Made by a program: the position numbers and the translations under genes. A DNA stretch of 64,000 nt from Gonatopus flavifemur. Its lineage: Eukaryota; Arthropoda; Insecta; Hymenoptera; Dryinidae. Shown here piece after piece: positions 21,626-32,212 of the stretch. Location of the stretch: the NCBI GenBank assembly GCA_018340375.1, contig JAFFJZ010000003.1, positions 51,491,006 to 51,555,005 on the forward strand, written 5' to 3'. Every line of letters starts with the position of its first letter. The stretch's first letter is position 1. Under the pieces are notes generated by a model. The model saw nothing but the letters and a program-made list of their open reading frames with translations. It was not told the origin of the DNA and made no database searches.

Positions 21626-22109
21626 AGTACTTCTCCGAAGAGAACCTCCGGGTACTTCTCTTGAAGAATACTGAACGAATAAAATTATATGTTCTGTCAA
21701 TTTTCTCTAAATTCTCAGAATTGCGAGTTATTTTGGTGAATATATGGTAAATTGAGAGAGGTTAGGTCTGCTTCAAGTCTAGGAAAAAATTCTCTCGTAA
21801 AGTTGAGATATTTTGTGCACCCTTGGTTGATGTTTTGGATAATTTCGAGTGCATTCTCAACCTGTGAAAAAATCACAAAGTCAAATATCCTCCAATTTTT
21901 TGTCGACGATTTATCTTAAATCGGCCATATCGGTATTCCAGTGCCATCTGAAGGTAATTTTGACCTCAGCAACCAAAAGAGCAACCTCGAAAATAGGAGG
22001 CAAGGTATTTCTGCCATGAGTTTTTAATAATTTATATGTCATTTGCAACGTTTGAAATTACAGTTGAAATCCTGCATTTCCCGGACTTAATGGGTTAATA
22101 TGGAGTACG
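21626..22109. other. Unassigned sequence
   Basis: AT-rich, with phrases such as 'cttcaagtctaggaaaaa' and 'ggtcaaaatt'-like words but no repeat structure, gene or element boundary that I can support. Confidence 0.3.
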
Positions 22110-22420
22110 GCTTCGGTTTGTTCTGCCTTTTCAGGACTATTCTTGACTTTGGGGAATACTTATACAGGTAAGTTCGTACTTTTCATAATTATTAACCTTA
22201 ACAGAATGCGACTAATTTGCCCTTTTCTTACAGGGGACGTCTAAGTAAGACGAGGAACGTCTTGGCTTGGAGAGCCTCTCCGATGAGGAGATTCTTCTAC
22301 ATGGCATTGCGAGGGCAATGCCACCAGGTGGGGGTTATCGTTCCTCTATCATTTCCATGGATGTGTTATTTCATAAATTCATTGTTTTGCAGGTACAGAA
22401 CTTTGACGGGTTCGTCACAA
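22110..22420 (+). other. Segment with plus-strand splice-like signals
   Basis: Reading plus: a donor ACAG|GTAAGT at 22166-22171, an acceptor tttcttacag at about 22224-22233, another donor-like CCAG|GTGGGG near 22327, and an acceptor ttgttttgcag near 22392. The middle piece can be read ESLSDEEILLHGIARAMPPG (from 22270). This could be a small gene fragment flanking the mariner insertion, or chance. I do not recognise a family. Confidence 0.25.
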
Positions 22421-23568
22421 TGAATCGATTCGATTTTCTACTTCTCCATAAGACCGGAAGTGCTGGTCAGCTAGGCCGTGTGCCATTGATCAAAACAAGT
22501 GATAGTCCGAGGGAGCAACGTCTGGAGAATACGGCGGGTGGGGTAGGACTTCCCATTTCAAAGTTTCCAAGTATGTCTTGACCACTTTCGCAACATGGGA
22601 TCGAGCATTATCATGCTGTGAAATCACTTCATCATGTCTCTCGTTGTATTGCGGCCGTTTGTTTTTCAATGTTCGGCTGAAACGCATTAATTGCGTTCGA
22701 TAACGATCACCTGGGATTGTTTCAGTCAGTTGAATGGCTCATAATACACTACGCCGAGCTGGTCTCACCAAATACTGAGCATACCCTTGGAACCGTGAAT
22801 ATTCGGTTCAGCCGTCGACGTGGAAGCATGGCCGGGATATCCCCATGATTTTCTGCGCTTGGGATTATCGTAATGAACCCATTTTTTGTCCCCAGTCACA
22901 ATGCGATGCAGAAATTCCTCCCGTCTTTGCCTTGCAAGCAGCTGTTTACAAACACACGAACGCCGTTCAACGTCCCTCGGTTTCAACTCGTACGGCACCC
23001 AATTTCCTCGTTTCTGAATCATTCACATGACTTCCGAGCGTTTTGAAATGGCTGGTTGCGTCACTCCCAATGATCCTGCCAATTCTTGTTGCGTTTGACA
23101 CGAGTCTTGATCAAGTAATGCCTCCAATTCTGCATCTTCGAAAACCTTCTATCTTCCACCGCCATGCTGGTCTCCGACGTGAAAATCACCGTTCTTGAAG
23201 CGTTGAAACCACTCTCGGTACGTTCTTTCACTACTAGCGGCCTCACCATAGGTATTTGAGAGCATTCGATGAGCTTCAGCCGCAGATGTCTTCATATTAA
23301 GTGGATACTAGTGCCGGGACGCTAGCCATTTCGTATTGGCCAGTTTATTCAAAAACTATTGAATAAATTCATCCAAACTGAGTTTCTAAAGATTCTGTAA
23401 TCCATGAGGAATCCTTAGAATCTTAGTTTGTACGAATTGATTCAGTACTTTCTGAATAAACTGGCCAATACGAAATGGCTCGTGTCCCAGCACTAGTATC
23501 CCCTTAAAGGAGAAAATTAAAACCTCCCGCAAATGACGAGAATTTGGCTCGTAAGCTGACATATTCAA
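22421..23568 (-). pseudogene. Mariner (DD34D) transposase, frameshifted and split by a MITE
   Basis: Starts at ATG 23568 (MNMSAYEPNSRHLREVLIFSF), is interrupted by the TTAA-flanked MITE 23301-23503, and resumes at about 23300 (MKTSAAEAHRMLSNTYG). Segments then follow in different frames: ERTYREWFQRFKNGDF; SCQTQQELAGS-like; WVPYELKPRDVERR (the WVPxxL linker); TGDKKWVHYD (first Asp); QHDNARSHV (second); SPDVAPSDYHLF (third). I count 34 residues between the last two, hence DD34D. Stops occur at SDYHLF*SMAHGLADQHF and after IDSL. Frameshifts lie near 23160, 23030, 22765 and 22690. It resembles the mauritiana-type mariners common in Hymenoptera (recognition from memory). Neither terminal repeat was identified. 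Confidence 0.75.
23301..23503. mobile_element. 203-bp near-palindromic MITE with TTAA duplication
   Basis: TTAA at 23297-23300 and 23504-23507. Arms: left GTGGATACTAGTGCCGGGAC, right reverse complement GGGGATACTAGTGCTGGGAC, then shared 'gccatttcgtattggccagt' and 'ttattca(a/g)aaa'. Almost the whole element pairs with itself. TTAA duplication is the piggyBac hallmark. It disrupts codon ~24 of the mariner transposase: the flanks rejoin as ...LIFSF/N-MKTSAAE, a clean insertion. Confidence 0.85.
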
Positions 23569-25080
23569 TCGAGGATAACTTCATGATGCAGACACAAATC
23601 GACTAATATTTCGATGCCGTTATGTTTACAAATACCTAAGTTTATTGTATGACATCTATTGTGACGTGATGAATCGTCAAAAGGATTCGCGTTTTGACAC
23701 CGCGCACGAAACCAGTGCAGTTCTTGTATTGGTTCTTTTCGAACGCACACACACGCGTTTAGGCTAAAGTCGTCGCTCGCTCGCATAAGAATCTGGAACA
23801 CGCACCCTCTCCTAGCTCCTCCTATCCCCGTCTAATTCCCTTTTCCCTGTTATTTATCGAGGTTTCCCCGACTTAGGAGGCAGCGCCACCTACATCCCGC
23901 ACGGAAAAGACACCACAGGCCCTCTAGCGACGAATCGGATCGAAGGAAGCAAGAGACCACCACGTTCTCGCACGGCTCTTCCCCTATTCGCCGATCCATC
24001 GGAAGAAGAGAGAGAAGGAAGACCTTCCTCATCGCCTCATCTTCAATATCATCCGGATTCGGAGACATTAAGGCGACATACCCCAAGCCCCCACCATGCA
24101 CACTCACCCCGAAGAACACGAAAGTCCCCAGCTCCACGATGTGTTCCAATGGAAACAACAAGATAGGTTCGTCGGGCGGATTTACGAACACCCCCGTTGA
24201 CGAAGAAGAAGGAAACGGCCATCTTACCTGGCACTTCTAATGCGACTGAGCCACGGCACAGAGCAACGGAAAATTTTCCCCGACATTTCCTACTTCGGGT
24301 GAGTGTGTAGTGCCTCTGGGACCTTAATCTTTCGTTTGGTCGTCTTTTCGACTCACTCGGGAAGGTTCCAGTGAATTTCAAAGGAAGCCACCAAGCCACC
24401 CGTGTAAAAGTGCCAGTGCGGTGATTTCAAAAAATTTCGGAATACGCACGTGTCGCGTGGCATCCTCCGTGCTATATTGCCTTCTCTTTTCTCCCAGATT
24501 CTCTTGAATGTCCTCTAGCTTCTCCCCGACGTCTGTGTCGGCCTCCCTTGTAAGAATCTTCATGGTCGCAGTTTCTCTTAGCCCTCCTTTGGTTTGATCA
24601 TTGTAACCGGAAAAGTCCGTGTAGAATTTTCCCTCGTGGTCGCGCCCTCCCATCTGAATTATCGCACTTGTTCCCTTAATTATATTTCATATTGAAGGGT
24701 TAACCCCTTACCCTTTGTACTTTTTACGAACTTGTCCTTTGTGTATAATTTTGTACAAAGTGTATATACATGTGAACATTGAATATATACACGTGTGTAA
24801 CACGTGCTTTACAAAAATTTGCATTGTCGAACTGTGCTTTTGGATAATTAGAATCAACCCACCCCCTCTCCCTGAGCTTCCTGGTTCTTTCCCCGACTCC
24901 TCCGGTTGATGAGCTCTCTGCTGTTTCTTTTTCATGTTTTCAGGATTCTTACGGAACTTATGAATATCTTTGTCGCAGCGACAAGGGGGCACTCAAACCC
25001 TTGCGCCGTTGTGCTTGGGCAAGATAGCCTTGTCCATCACACTCCGATATATTTATTTTAACTACTACTTACCGCTACAG
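23569..25080 (-). other. GC-richer stretch of unknown nature
   Basis: 23569-23640 is probably the mariner 5' leader. 23760-24660 is GC-richer, with minus-strand frames 24049-24399 and 24378-24653 (the latter Lys/Glu-rich, ending near a donor-like CAC|GTGCGT at about 24446) and 24708-24992. None shows a domain I recognise, and codon continuity across them is poor. It may be an LTR, 5' UTR exons of a host gene, or an unrecognised element. Confidence 0.25.
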
Positions 25081-26260
25081 CCATCTATTGCAAAACGGCG
25101 GAAGCAAAGTTATACACCTGATACATAAATGATTTTTTCTAGAAATAAGGCAAATAATGGTGATGCAATAAGTAAGAAACCAAATTCATGAATGCAATGA
25201 GTGACGCTCATTATGAAATCATGTAATTTAAACCTGCAGATCCGAATATTCTCACAACATCATATAGGGCCAACCTGCTCTTGGATCTTGTAAATTTGGT
25301 GTTACTTCTTTTTGAATCGCGAGATCTTTCTTTTCTTAGACGTATAATTCATGGGATAAAAACAAACACCTCTTGACTGCGACAACCAATTGTCAGGTAC
25401 CAGTTCAAAACCGTCTGTGAACTGTATGATATAAAAATTTGCCATCTGTAAATAAAACGGATTAATGAAACTCGATATTATCCAACTGATTATAATATCA
25501 GTTGATTCCAACACAGCACCCAATGTCTCAGTAATATTTTTAGAATATTACAATGTTTCGCTCAGAACATTCTGTGTGAAATATTCATACAAGATCCTAT
25601 AGATATTGCAGATACAATATCCCGTTGAGGATGTTCTGAGAATCTCCCAATTGAAACATTGCACATACAATGATCTTTGATGTTCTGGAAATCCACGATG
25701 GGGAATATGCGGAATTTGTCGGAAATGAAATATTCTGAGCGTATGACTGTAGCAATATTTTATAAAGCAAAATGAATCTTCATACACTTGACCTAGGACT
25801 TGGTAAAATTTACAATTCGAGATCGAAAAAAACGCCTCCCCTACACTGAGAGAAAAAAACAAGAATTTTCATTCAAAATATGGATGAAAAATTGCTATTT
25901 TTGTTCCCAGAACAGAGACATCGCGGACCAAGTCTGAAAATCACAGTCATAATAATAGCAATCTGAATTTCTGATCGCAGAATTTATAATACAGGATTCC
26001 TAATCAAAAAAGATTAACATTTTTCAATTGTAGACAGTAATTTTTATTCAATTCAGTCGACTTCAGAGGGTTGAGACTTTGAAATCGGAGATTGTAATTT
26101 TTATTCCATCATAGGGATTCAAAAAATAATATGAAAAAGTGAACTTGTAGTTATTCTACTGGACTCTAATTAATCGGAAATTCACATCAGTTTACAGACA
26201 ACGCCTTAACACCTACTTAGTATACCATATTCACGGATTCAAAGTCTCACAAACTATACG
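25081..26260. other. Non-coding, with MITE fragments
   Basis: 25523-25552 ('aatgtctcagtaatattt...agaatatt') matches the arm of the MITE at 43696-43801, so a diverged relative or fragment lies at about 25520-25760. At 25844 'CACTGAGAGAAAAAAAC' after TA looks like one end of the CACNGAGAAAA group, with no partner end found. Nothing else identified. Confidence 0.35.
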
Positions 26261-26289
26261 TTTTCTAATTATACTATTGAATTAACCTG

Positions 26290-26440
26290 TATTATTGACG
26301 GAATTTGGACACTAACATTTCGTAGAAAATGTTGCTTCCCAGGGAGACACGAACTCTGATTCCACGCAAGTGATTGAAAGATAACACGCGAACTGCTGAG
26401 CCACGTTTTGGACGACACTTGGAGGCATTCAAGCATCAGA
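26290..26440 (-). ncRNA. tRNA-derived SINE-like insertion
   Basis: On the minus strand, 'gtggctcagcagttcgcg' (about 26388-26405) resembles an RNA polymerase III A box with the tRNA D-arm pattern, and 'gagttcgtgtctc' (about 26342-26354) a B box about 45 bp further on. Spacing and sequence fit a tRNA-derived SINE head rather than a functional tRNA, since the acceptor stem and T-loop symmetry are not intact. It lies where the BEL/Pao pol homology stops. Its precise ends and target duplication were not found. Confidence 0.4.
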
Positions 26441-26534
26441 AGAAACGAGTCAAGTGTTGCACCATTCTTTTTTCCACTTCCATTCCAAACAAACCATTCT
26501 GGTTTTTTTAGATCAGGCTTGTTACTCAAAGAAC

Positions 26535-28693
26535 GGTCTAGAGATTGGAATCGTTCTAATGCCGTTTGGTAGGAATCTCCTAATAACTCAACATTCTCTT
26601 TAAAAGGTAATTCTACGATATATGTACCCGAAGTGCTATCGCGCCGTGTGTGTTTTTGATAATGTAGCTCAGCTTCTCTTTCCTCGGGGGAAGAAGTCCT
26701 TTCTGGTAATATCTCCTCCGGTTCTCAAAATTTTTGCATTTTGCAAATTCAAATCACATGAGACAGAGTTACAAACGATTTTTTGATTTGGTTTGGACTC
26801 TATTACAGAACCTGCGACAATCCATCCAAACAATGTTTTTTGTAGAATAATGTTCTGATTAATCTAAAGAAAATTGTCTGATACAGAGCAGCTTGTAAAA
26901 CCATTCTGCACCCAGTGAACCATCAATTTCTGCAGGTTTATCATAATTAGGATCAGCCAGTTTAATACTAAACGGAACGTTTAGCTTGACTTTACTGGGT
27001 AAGCGTTGAGAAGGCAGTAACTCTGTGATTCTAGACAATATTAAAAACTGAGTATTAAAGGAAAAATTATTGCACCGCGATTTGATAGTGATTGATATGG
27101 AACGATTGATTTGTGAAATAACCTGTTGTATTCCAGAAATTGCAGTGTTATTTCTCTGTTCAACTGACCCTAATTTATTTGCTATTTTTTCCCTTATAAA
27201 ATTGGATTGAGATCCAGAATCTAATAAAATTCTCAAAGGTATTGGATTATTAGATCGGTCTAAAATACTAACAAGTGCAGTTGAAAGGACTATAATTGTA
27301 TGGGTTTGCACGTTATTACTAGTCAAATTAACTTGAAGATCGGTATCAGACTGGCTTAAAACAATAGGAACAGGAGCTTGACTATTGCATTGTACATTTT
27401 TTCTATCGTAATGTGTGATGTTTCCCGTTACATTTTTCACAAAGAATGGGAGTACACTCGCTTATGATATGATTCGATCTCAGACAATTGAAACAAAGTC
27501 CTGGCTTTTTAATTATATTCACACGATCAGAAACATTTGCCTTCAATAATTTTTCACAAACTTGCGTAAAGTGATTCGTCTTGCATGAATGACAAACGGC
27601 CTTAATTTGAGCTGAGCAGTTTACTGAATTCCCGTTCGGTCTCGATGATGGTTTGCTATGCGAATGCCTATTATGAGGGGAAACAATATTTTTGAATTCC
27701 GGTTTATCCCTGTTTGCTTCCAATATTTTCTGGCATTGGTGTAGAAATTCTAATAATTGGTCCATTGAAGGATGTTCAACATCTTGAATTTCCTCCTTCC
27801 ACAATAACTGCGTTTGTTCATCAAGCTTTAACACTACCGCATAGATCAGAAACATTTCAAGAAACGGTTGTTTCGAAGCTTCTAAAGCTCGATAATGTTC
27901 TGTAATGCACTGTATCTGATATTTGTTCGATAGATGCAGTCGTAGCCTTGGAAACGGGTTTGATTTCCAAAAGATTTTTCATTCGATTTTGCACGACTGC
28001 CATAGGATCATCATAATGTTTTTGCAGTATAGACCAAGCTACTTGATAATTGACGTCTACTGTTTCTGAAGATTCTATTTTTTCAAGTGCCTTACCAGTG
28101 AGGCATAATCGTAAGTATGTTAGTTTTTTGGAATTACGAGGTTTTGGATTATTATGTACTGCGCATTTGAAAGAATCCGCGGACCCCGGCCACGCGTCAT
28201 ATGAACCTGAGAATTTCGGTAATTGCATGGTGGGCAATTTTATGTTCGAATCATTTTCTAATTGTAGGCTTTCAACTCCTTCGTTTTCACCTCCTTCGCT
28301 TGGAGCCGCCAAATTATTCGTATTTTCGGATTGTTCTGGAGCGATATTCACCTCATCATCTTCGCGTACAATTGTTTGAGCAATTGATAAATACTTAATG
28401 TAATCTCCTTCAAAATTTAGACGGTATCCATATTCAGTAGTTAACTCATTATCTTCAACTAAACTCTCGATTTTAGTTTGAGTTTCTCCGAATTTTTCGA
28501 AGATTAGTGTTATTAACTCTATTTGACATTTTGATTGCGATATATTTACATTTTCGGGACATTCGTCAATAAAACTTTGAAGTTTTGTTAGTTTTTGCAC
28601 CCTTGGTGCCCTTATGGCACCTCTTGCTCTATGTAAGCCTTCAATGGTCTCCATTTTCAACCACAGTGCTGTGTAGCAATCACCTGGTTTCAA
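26535..28693 (-). pseudogene. BEL/Pao retrotransposon: gag, zinc knuckles, protease, start of pol
   Basis: Gag begins near ATG 28693 (or ATG 28654, METIEGLHRARGAIRA). IKLPTMQLPKFSGSYDAW and YLRLCLTGKALEKIES are the DUF1759-type gag core. A frameshift near 27857 leads to LKLDEQTQLLWKE and the zinc knuckles CHSCKTNHFTQVC, CFNCLRSNHIISEC and CEKC...H (27860-27403). A second shift leads to the DUF1758 aspartic protease (26859-27440) with LLDSGSQSNF. After a stop, pol starts (LFGWIVAGSV at about 26830; LLGDSYQTALERFQSLDRSL at about 26560) and is lost near 26535. Reverse transcriptase, RNase H and integrase are missing. LTRs were not recognised. A dead, 3'-truncated copy. Confidence 0.8.
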
Positions 28694-28938
28694 TCGAACT
28701 CGCTGGATGCAAAAAGCTATGATACTAATTGTATATCAATAATTTCGGATAGTTTGGTCCCCTTGAATGACAATATTTTCAGAAACTTGACAGTATCAAT
28801 GAATTAAATGGATGTCAAAGTGTTCCGAGTATTCATTTTCAAATGTGACAATAAATGTGAGCGAATATGACAAAAATACAATTTTGGTGCTTATAATTTC
28901 AAAATTGAAGTGATTCGTGCACCAATCTCTTTTGTATA

Positions 28939-29269
28939 CACGGAAAGAACTCTGAAGCTACCGTAGTATGTGAGCCTGTCGCACTATAGTAGCTTGGCTG
29001 CCCACATATGAGCGTAGTGACGCTGTGTACCTAAGTTGATTCGACAGTCAGCCAATGTGGTATGACGAAGTGCCGAACTGAATTTGCTCCTGAGCCATAC
29101 CATCGTGGTATTACACGGGAGCAAATTCAGTTCGGCGCTTCGTCATACCACATTGGCTGACTGTCGAATCAACTTTGGTACACAGCGTCACTACGCTCGT
29201 ATGTGGGCAGCCAAGCTACTATAGTGCGACGGGCTCACATACTACGGTAGCTTCAGAGTTCTTTCCGTG
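28939..29269. mobile_element. 331-bp near-perfect palindromic element, TA duplication
   Basis: The two halves (28939-~29097 and ~29110-29269) are reverse complements almost throughout: CACGGAAAGAACTCTGAAGC... and ...GCTTCAGAGTTCTTTCCGTG, via 'gtagtatgtgagcc(t/c)gtcgc', 'gctgcccacat' and 'ttgattcgacagtcagccaa' to 'gccgaactgaatttgctcc'. Only a handful of mismatches. The central non-paired part is about 15-20 bp around 'tgagccataccatcgtgg'. TA lies on each side (28937-28938, 29270-29271). No coding capacity. Transcribed, it would fold into a hairpin of ~155 bp. Confidence 0.9.
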
Positions 29270-29271
29270 TA

Positions 29272-30647
29272 CAGATTCGAATTATCTTCTGTTACTCAAT
29301 TTGAGTGATGACTAAAAATATCGATATGATCTATCAAAATTATCGCAGGGACTTATCGTTATAGGAGAGCGGCGTCGAACATAGTGAAGACGATTTGTAT
29401 AGTTGAAGACCGCTGTTGTTTACGTCTCCAATTGGTTGATTTCTGTACTCCTAGATGGCGTGATCGTTCGGCGTTGAAGACGAGTTTTTCGTTGTAACGA
29501 TGCGCTTCGTTACTCGATGTCGATGGTTAATATGTCATGAACGTTATTTCCTTCCAATCGGGAATTCACTTCGAATATCCATAATGAGAATTTCACAAAG
29601 ATTGCTTATAATCATGAATCGGCTTGATAATTTTCAATTTTAAATTGAATTTTTAATTCACTCTTTTTTTCACGTAATTTAGGTCTATTTTCTCACGTTT
29701 TATTTGCTCAGAATTGGACTGAGCGTTTTGTTCTGTAATTAGTTGATGATTGTCATCAACACTTGAATCAATTCACAATATTCGTTTCCACAAGTGACAC
29801 TGCGTGAGATGGCTGCCACGACGCGTTACTGAACGTTGATGAGATGGTTGCCGGAATCACTTTTTGATTTTGTCGTTATTCGTTGCGACGATTTTGTTTG
29901 GTCTCGAGTGATTCACGAATGGTTTGTTATAGCGCGATGATAATTCCAATTGATACGATTCGATAACAAGTTACGATGAAATTTGGTTCTTTCTTTCGAT
30001 TCAAATGGAACGATAAAAATGTCGCGTGTTGCAACCGGTACGATGGACCATGTTGAACCATCAAAAAAAAGGTCGTTGCTGGTCAATTGAATATCCCAAT
30101 CGATCTCTTCGTCTCGGCCATGGGACGAGGTCAAATTTTATATTCGTTGTTAAATGAAGACACACTGTTTGAAATAAAATTGGATTTATTTCCAGAGGAG
30201 CAAAAATCGTTTACAATGTATGTTCTTTCGCGACGAGGCCTTTATTACAAGTAGTGAAGAATGATGCTGAAAAATATGGGGGGGGGGGGGGGGACAGCCC
30301 ATGTCTCTTACATTCCACTGGACTTTATACGAACCAATCACAGCGAATTGTTAAATGACAACAAATAGCAACAAAACATCAATCGTAGTGCGTTCACAAA
30401 ATGATTCGCGTTTTACCTATGATATACGAAAACTCTCAACGCGTCAACAATATCAAAATGTTTATGAATTTGTTTTCTAATACCTGCAAACCAAGAGGAA
30501 ACCTAATCTTATATTTGAAGTTCAATGTTGGGTGTGCAAGTTCCTGAAATAACCACCTATTTCAAATTCGGATTTATCAAGTAACTGATGAAACAACTCA
30601 TCGCGAATTTCACCCGCTCCTCTTGATAAAGTGCCCTTAACTATTTT
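29272..30647. other. Unassigned sequence with a poly-G tract
   Basis: 29380-29530 repeats 'gttgaagac' and 'cgttac' words weakly. 30278-30293 is a run of about 16 G, flanked by no obvious element end. The frame 29913-30134 (minus) has no recognisable homology. It might contain the BEL LTR, but I could not define one. Confidence 0.3.
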
Positions 30648-30889
30648 TCAGAATAGAATATTCATAATAATCTGAGATGTAACATGTTCCAATACATTTA
30701 GCGATGACGATATGTTATTATCACATGAAAAATCTTTAATGTAATCAATCCTAAAAAGTATTCCGTGAGTGTATCGAAGTTTAAAAATTGTCCAATGAAG
30801 AAATGATATTGAGTTTTGACAGAGGATTGATTTATTACGTGTCCAATGTCTTCTAACTCTTCCATTCTTGTCATATGTAGATCTCGCCG

Positions 30890-31275
30890 GTAACAAGTCG
30901 AGAACAATAAACCCGCACAGCACAACTCCGTGGAGGCCACGTAGAACAGAGGTGGATTTTCCACCTGAGCAACGTGGAGGCGACGTAGACGTTGGGGAGA
31001 AATGAAGGGGAGTCTCCGTTGAGGCGCCAGAGAAATGTCCGCGGGGCACAACGTTGCTGGAACGTGGTACAGAGGTGGAGAGAACGGGGAGGCGACGTGG
31101 GAGGACAGCCATATTGAAAATGGTGAACGTGGTGACTGTGGGGCCATCCAGGTGGAATTTGAGTGGTATCTACGTGGTGGCGAGGTATCCATCCACACCG
31201 CCCCCACACTGCAGCTACGTGGCCTCAACGGAGAAACAGATACGTGGTGTCCACGTAGAGGAAATTTTTCATTCC
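30890..31275. repeat. Degenerate ACGTGG/CCACGT minisatellite
   Basis: Clustered copies of acgtgg, cgtgga, gaggcgacgt and their complements (for example 'ccgtggaggccacgtag' at 30931, 'tacgtggtgtccacgtag' at 31241). The motif is self-complementary (ACGT core), so both strands carry it, as with the CATGGG and AGATCT arrays in this window. Frames on both strands (30648-31384) are long only because of the repeat. No terminal repeats were found. Confidence 0.5.
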
Positions 31276-31377
31276 ACGTTTCTGATACGTCAAAATCAAA
31301 TGAAAATTCGGATGAACAACAATGAGGATTTCGGGGGAAATGAAAGAGCGAATGAAAAAATATATCATTTATTCTGA

Positions 31378-31775
31378 AACACATACGTGATAAGAAAATT
31401 CAAATGAACCAATGAAGAGGATACGAACTCACCGACTGAGCACGGTTTATTCCGACCAAACATACATACGTGATATGATAATTCGAATAAACCAATCAAG
31501 AGGATACGAACTTACCGACTGAGCACGATTTATCCCGACCAAGATATTCAGAACTGTATTGATAGAAAAGTTTGAAATGTTCAGGAATGATTCTTTGAAA
31601 CTTTATCTACGTTTACATAGAGCCCGAATTTCAAATTTCGAAAATGGACGTTTGAGAAAAAAATTTTTGATGAAGATTCAAAGAATGATCCCTGAAAATT
31701 CCATACTTTTTTTATGAATTCAACTCCGAGTATTTTGGTTGGAAGAAATCGTGCTCAGTCGGTAGGATGGTATTC
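31378..31775. repeat. Two-copy direct repeat and an inverted partner
   Basis: Units of about 77-80 bp at ~31380-31452 and ~31463-31543 share 'acatacgtgatat/aagaa', 'aagaggatacgaactcaccg' and 'actgagcacg(g/a)tttat(t/c)cc'. At 31735-31772 the reverse complement appears ('aatcgtgctcagtcggtagg'). So 31513-31772 forms an inverted repeat with ~35-bp arms, perhaps an old MITE whose left end was duplicated. Confidence 0.55.
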
Positions 31776-32197
31776 TCTGAAAATTGAATTACAAATCATA
31801 TTTTCTAGTCATTTTAATTTCAACAAAATCATTGACAATTCTTTTGGGTTTCGAATATTATACATCAACACGAGAAAAAAAATGCATTTGCGTTGAATAA
31901 ATGCTTGTCTTATACCTAATAAATATTTACTTGAATAATCAACGTATAGAATTGAATGAAAAATTTGTTCATTCATATCAAATGAACTAATTTAATTGGA
32001 ATGAATATTTGATTATGACAAACAAATGTGTATTGAATAAAAGGATAATGCATATTTCTCAAACTGTTTTCTCAGTGGTTAGAAATGAACAAACGCAATA
32101 TTCTGAAATATTCAGGACAGCAATAAAAATACCGATGTTCAACATTCAGACAAAAGTCAAATTTTGCACGGAGTTTTCGCATAAAATACGTGATGGA
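31776..32197. other. AT-rich spacer
   Basis: No gene or repeat structure seen. Its right edge is the 15-bp target duplication of the non-LTR element. Confidence 0.35.
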
Positions 32198-32212
32198 TAT
32201 AGATTCAAAGTG

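Noticed and set aside
22267..22581. A 104-codon gene on the plus strand
   Set aside because: Its 3' half is the antisense of the mariner transposase; only the splice-like 5' part (22224-22331) remains possible.
24049..24653. Minus-strand frames as host exons
   Set aside because: No domain recognised, and consecutive frames do not join; kept only as an unassigned GC-richer stretch.
26342..26405. A functional tRNA gene on the minus strand
   Set aside because: A- and B-box-like words are present, but the stems do not pair and no anticodon arm is evident; a SINE head fits better.
30698..31384. 228-codon minus-strand frame
   Set aside because: Coincides with the ACGTGG array, with comparable frames on the other strand; Pro/Ser/His-rich without a domain.
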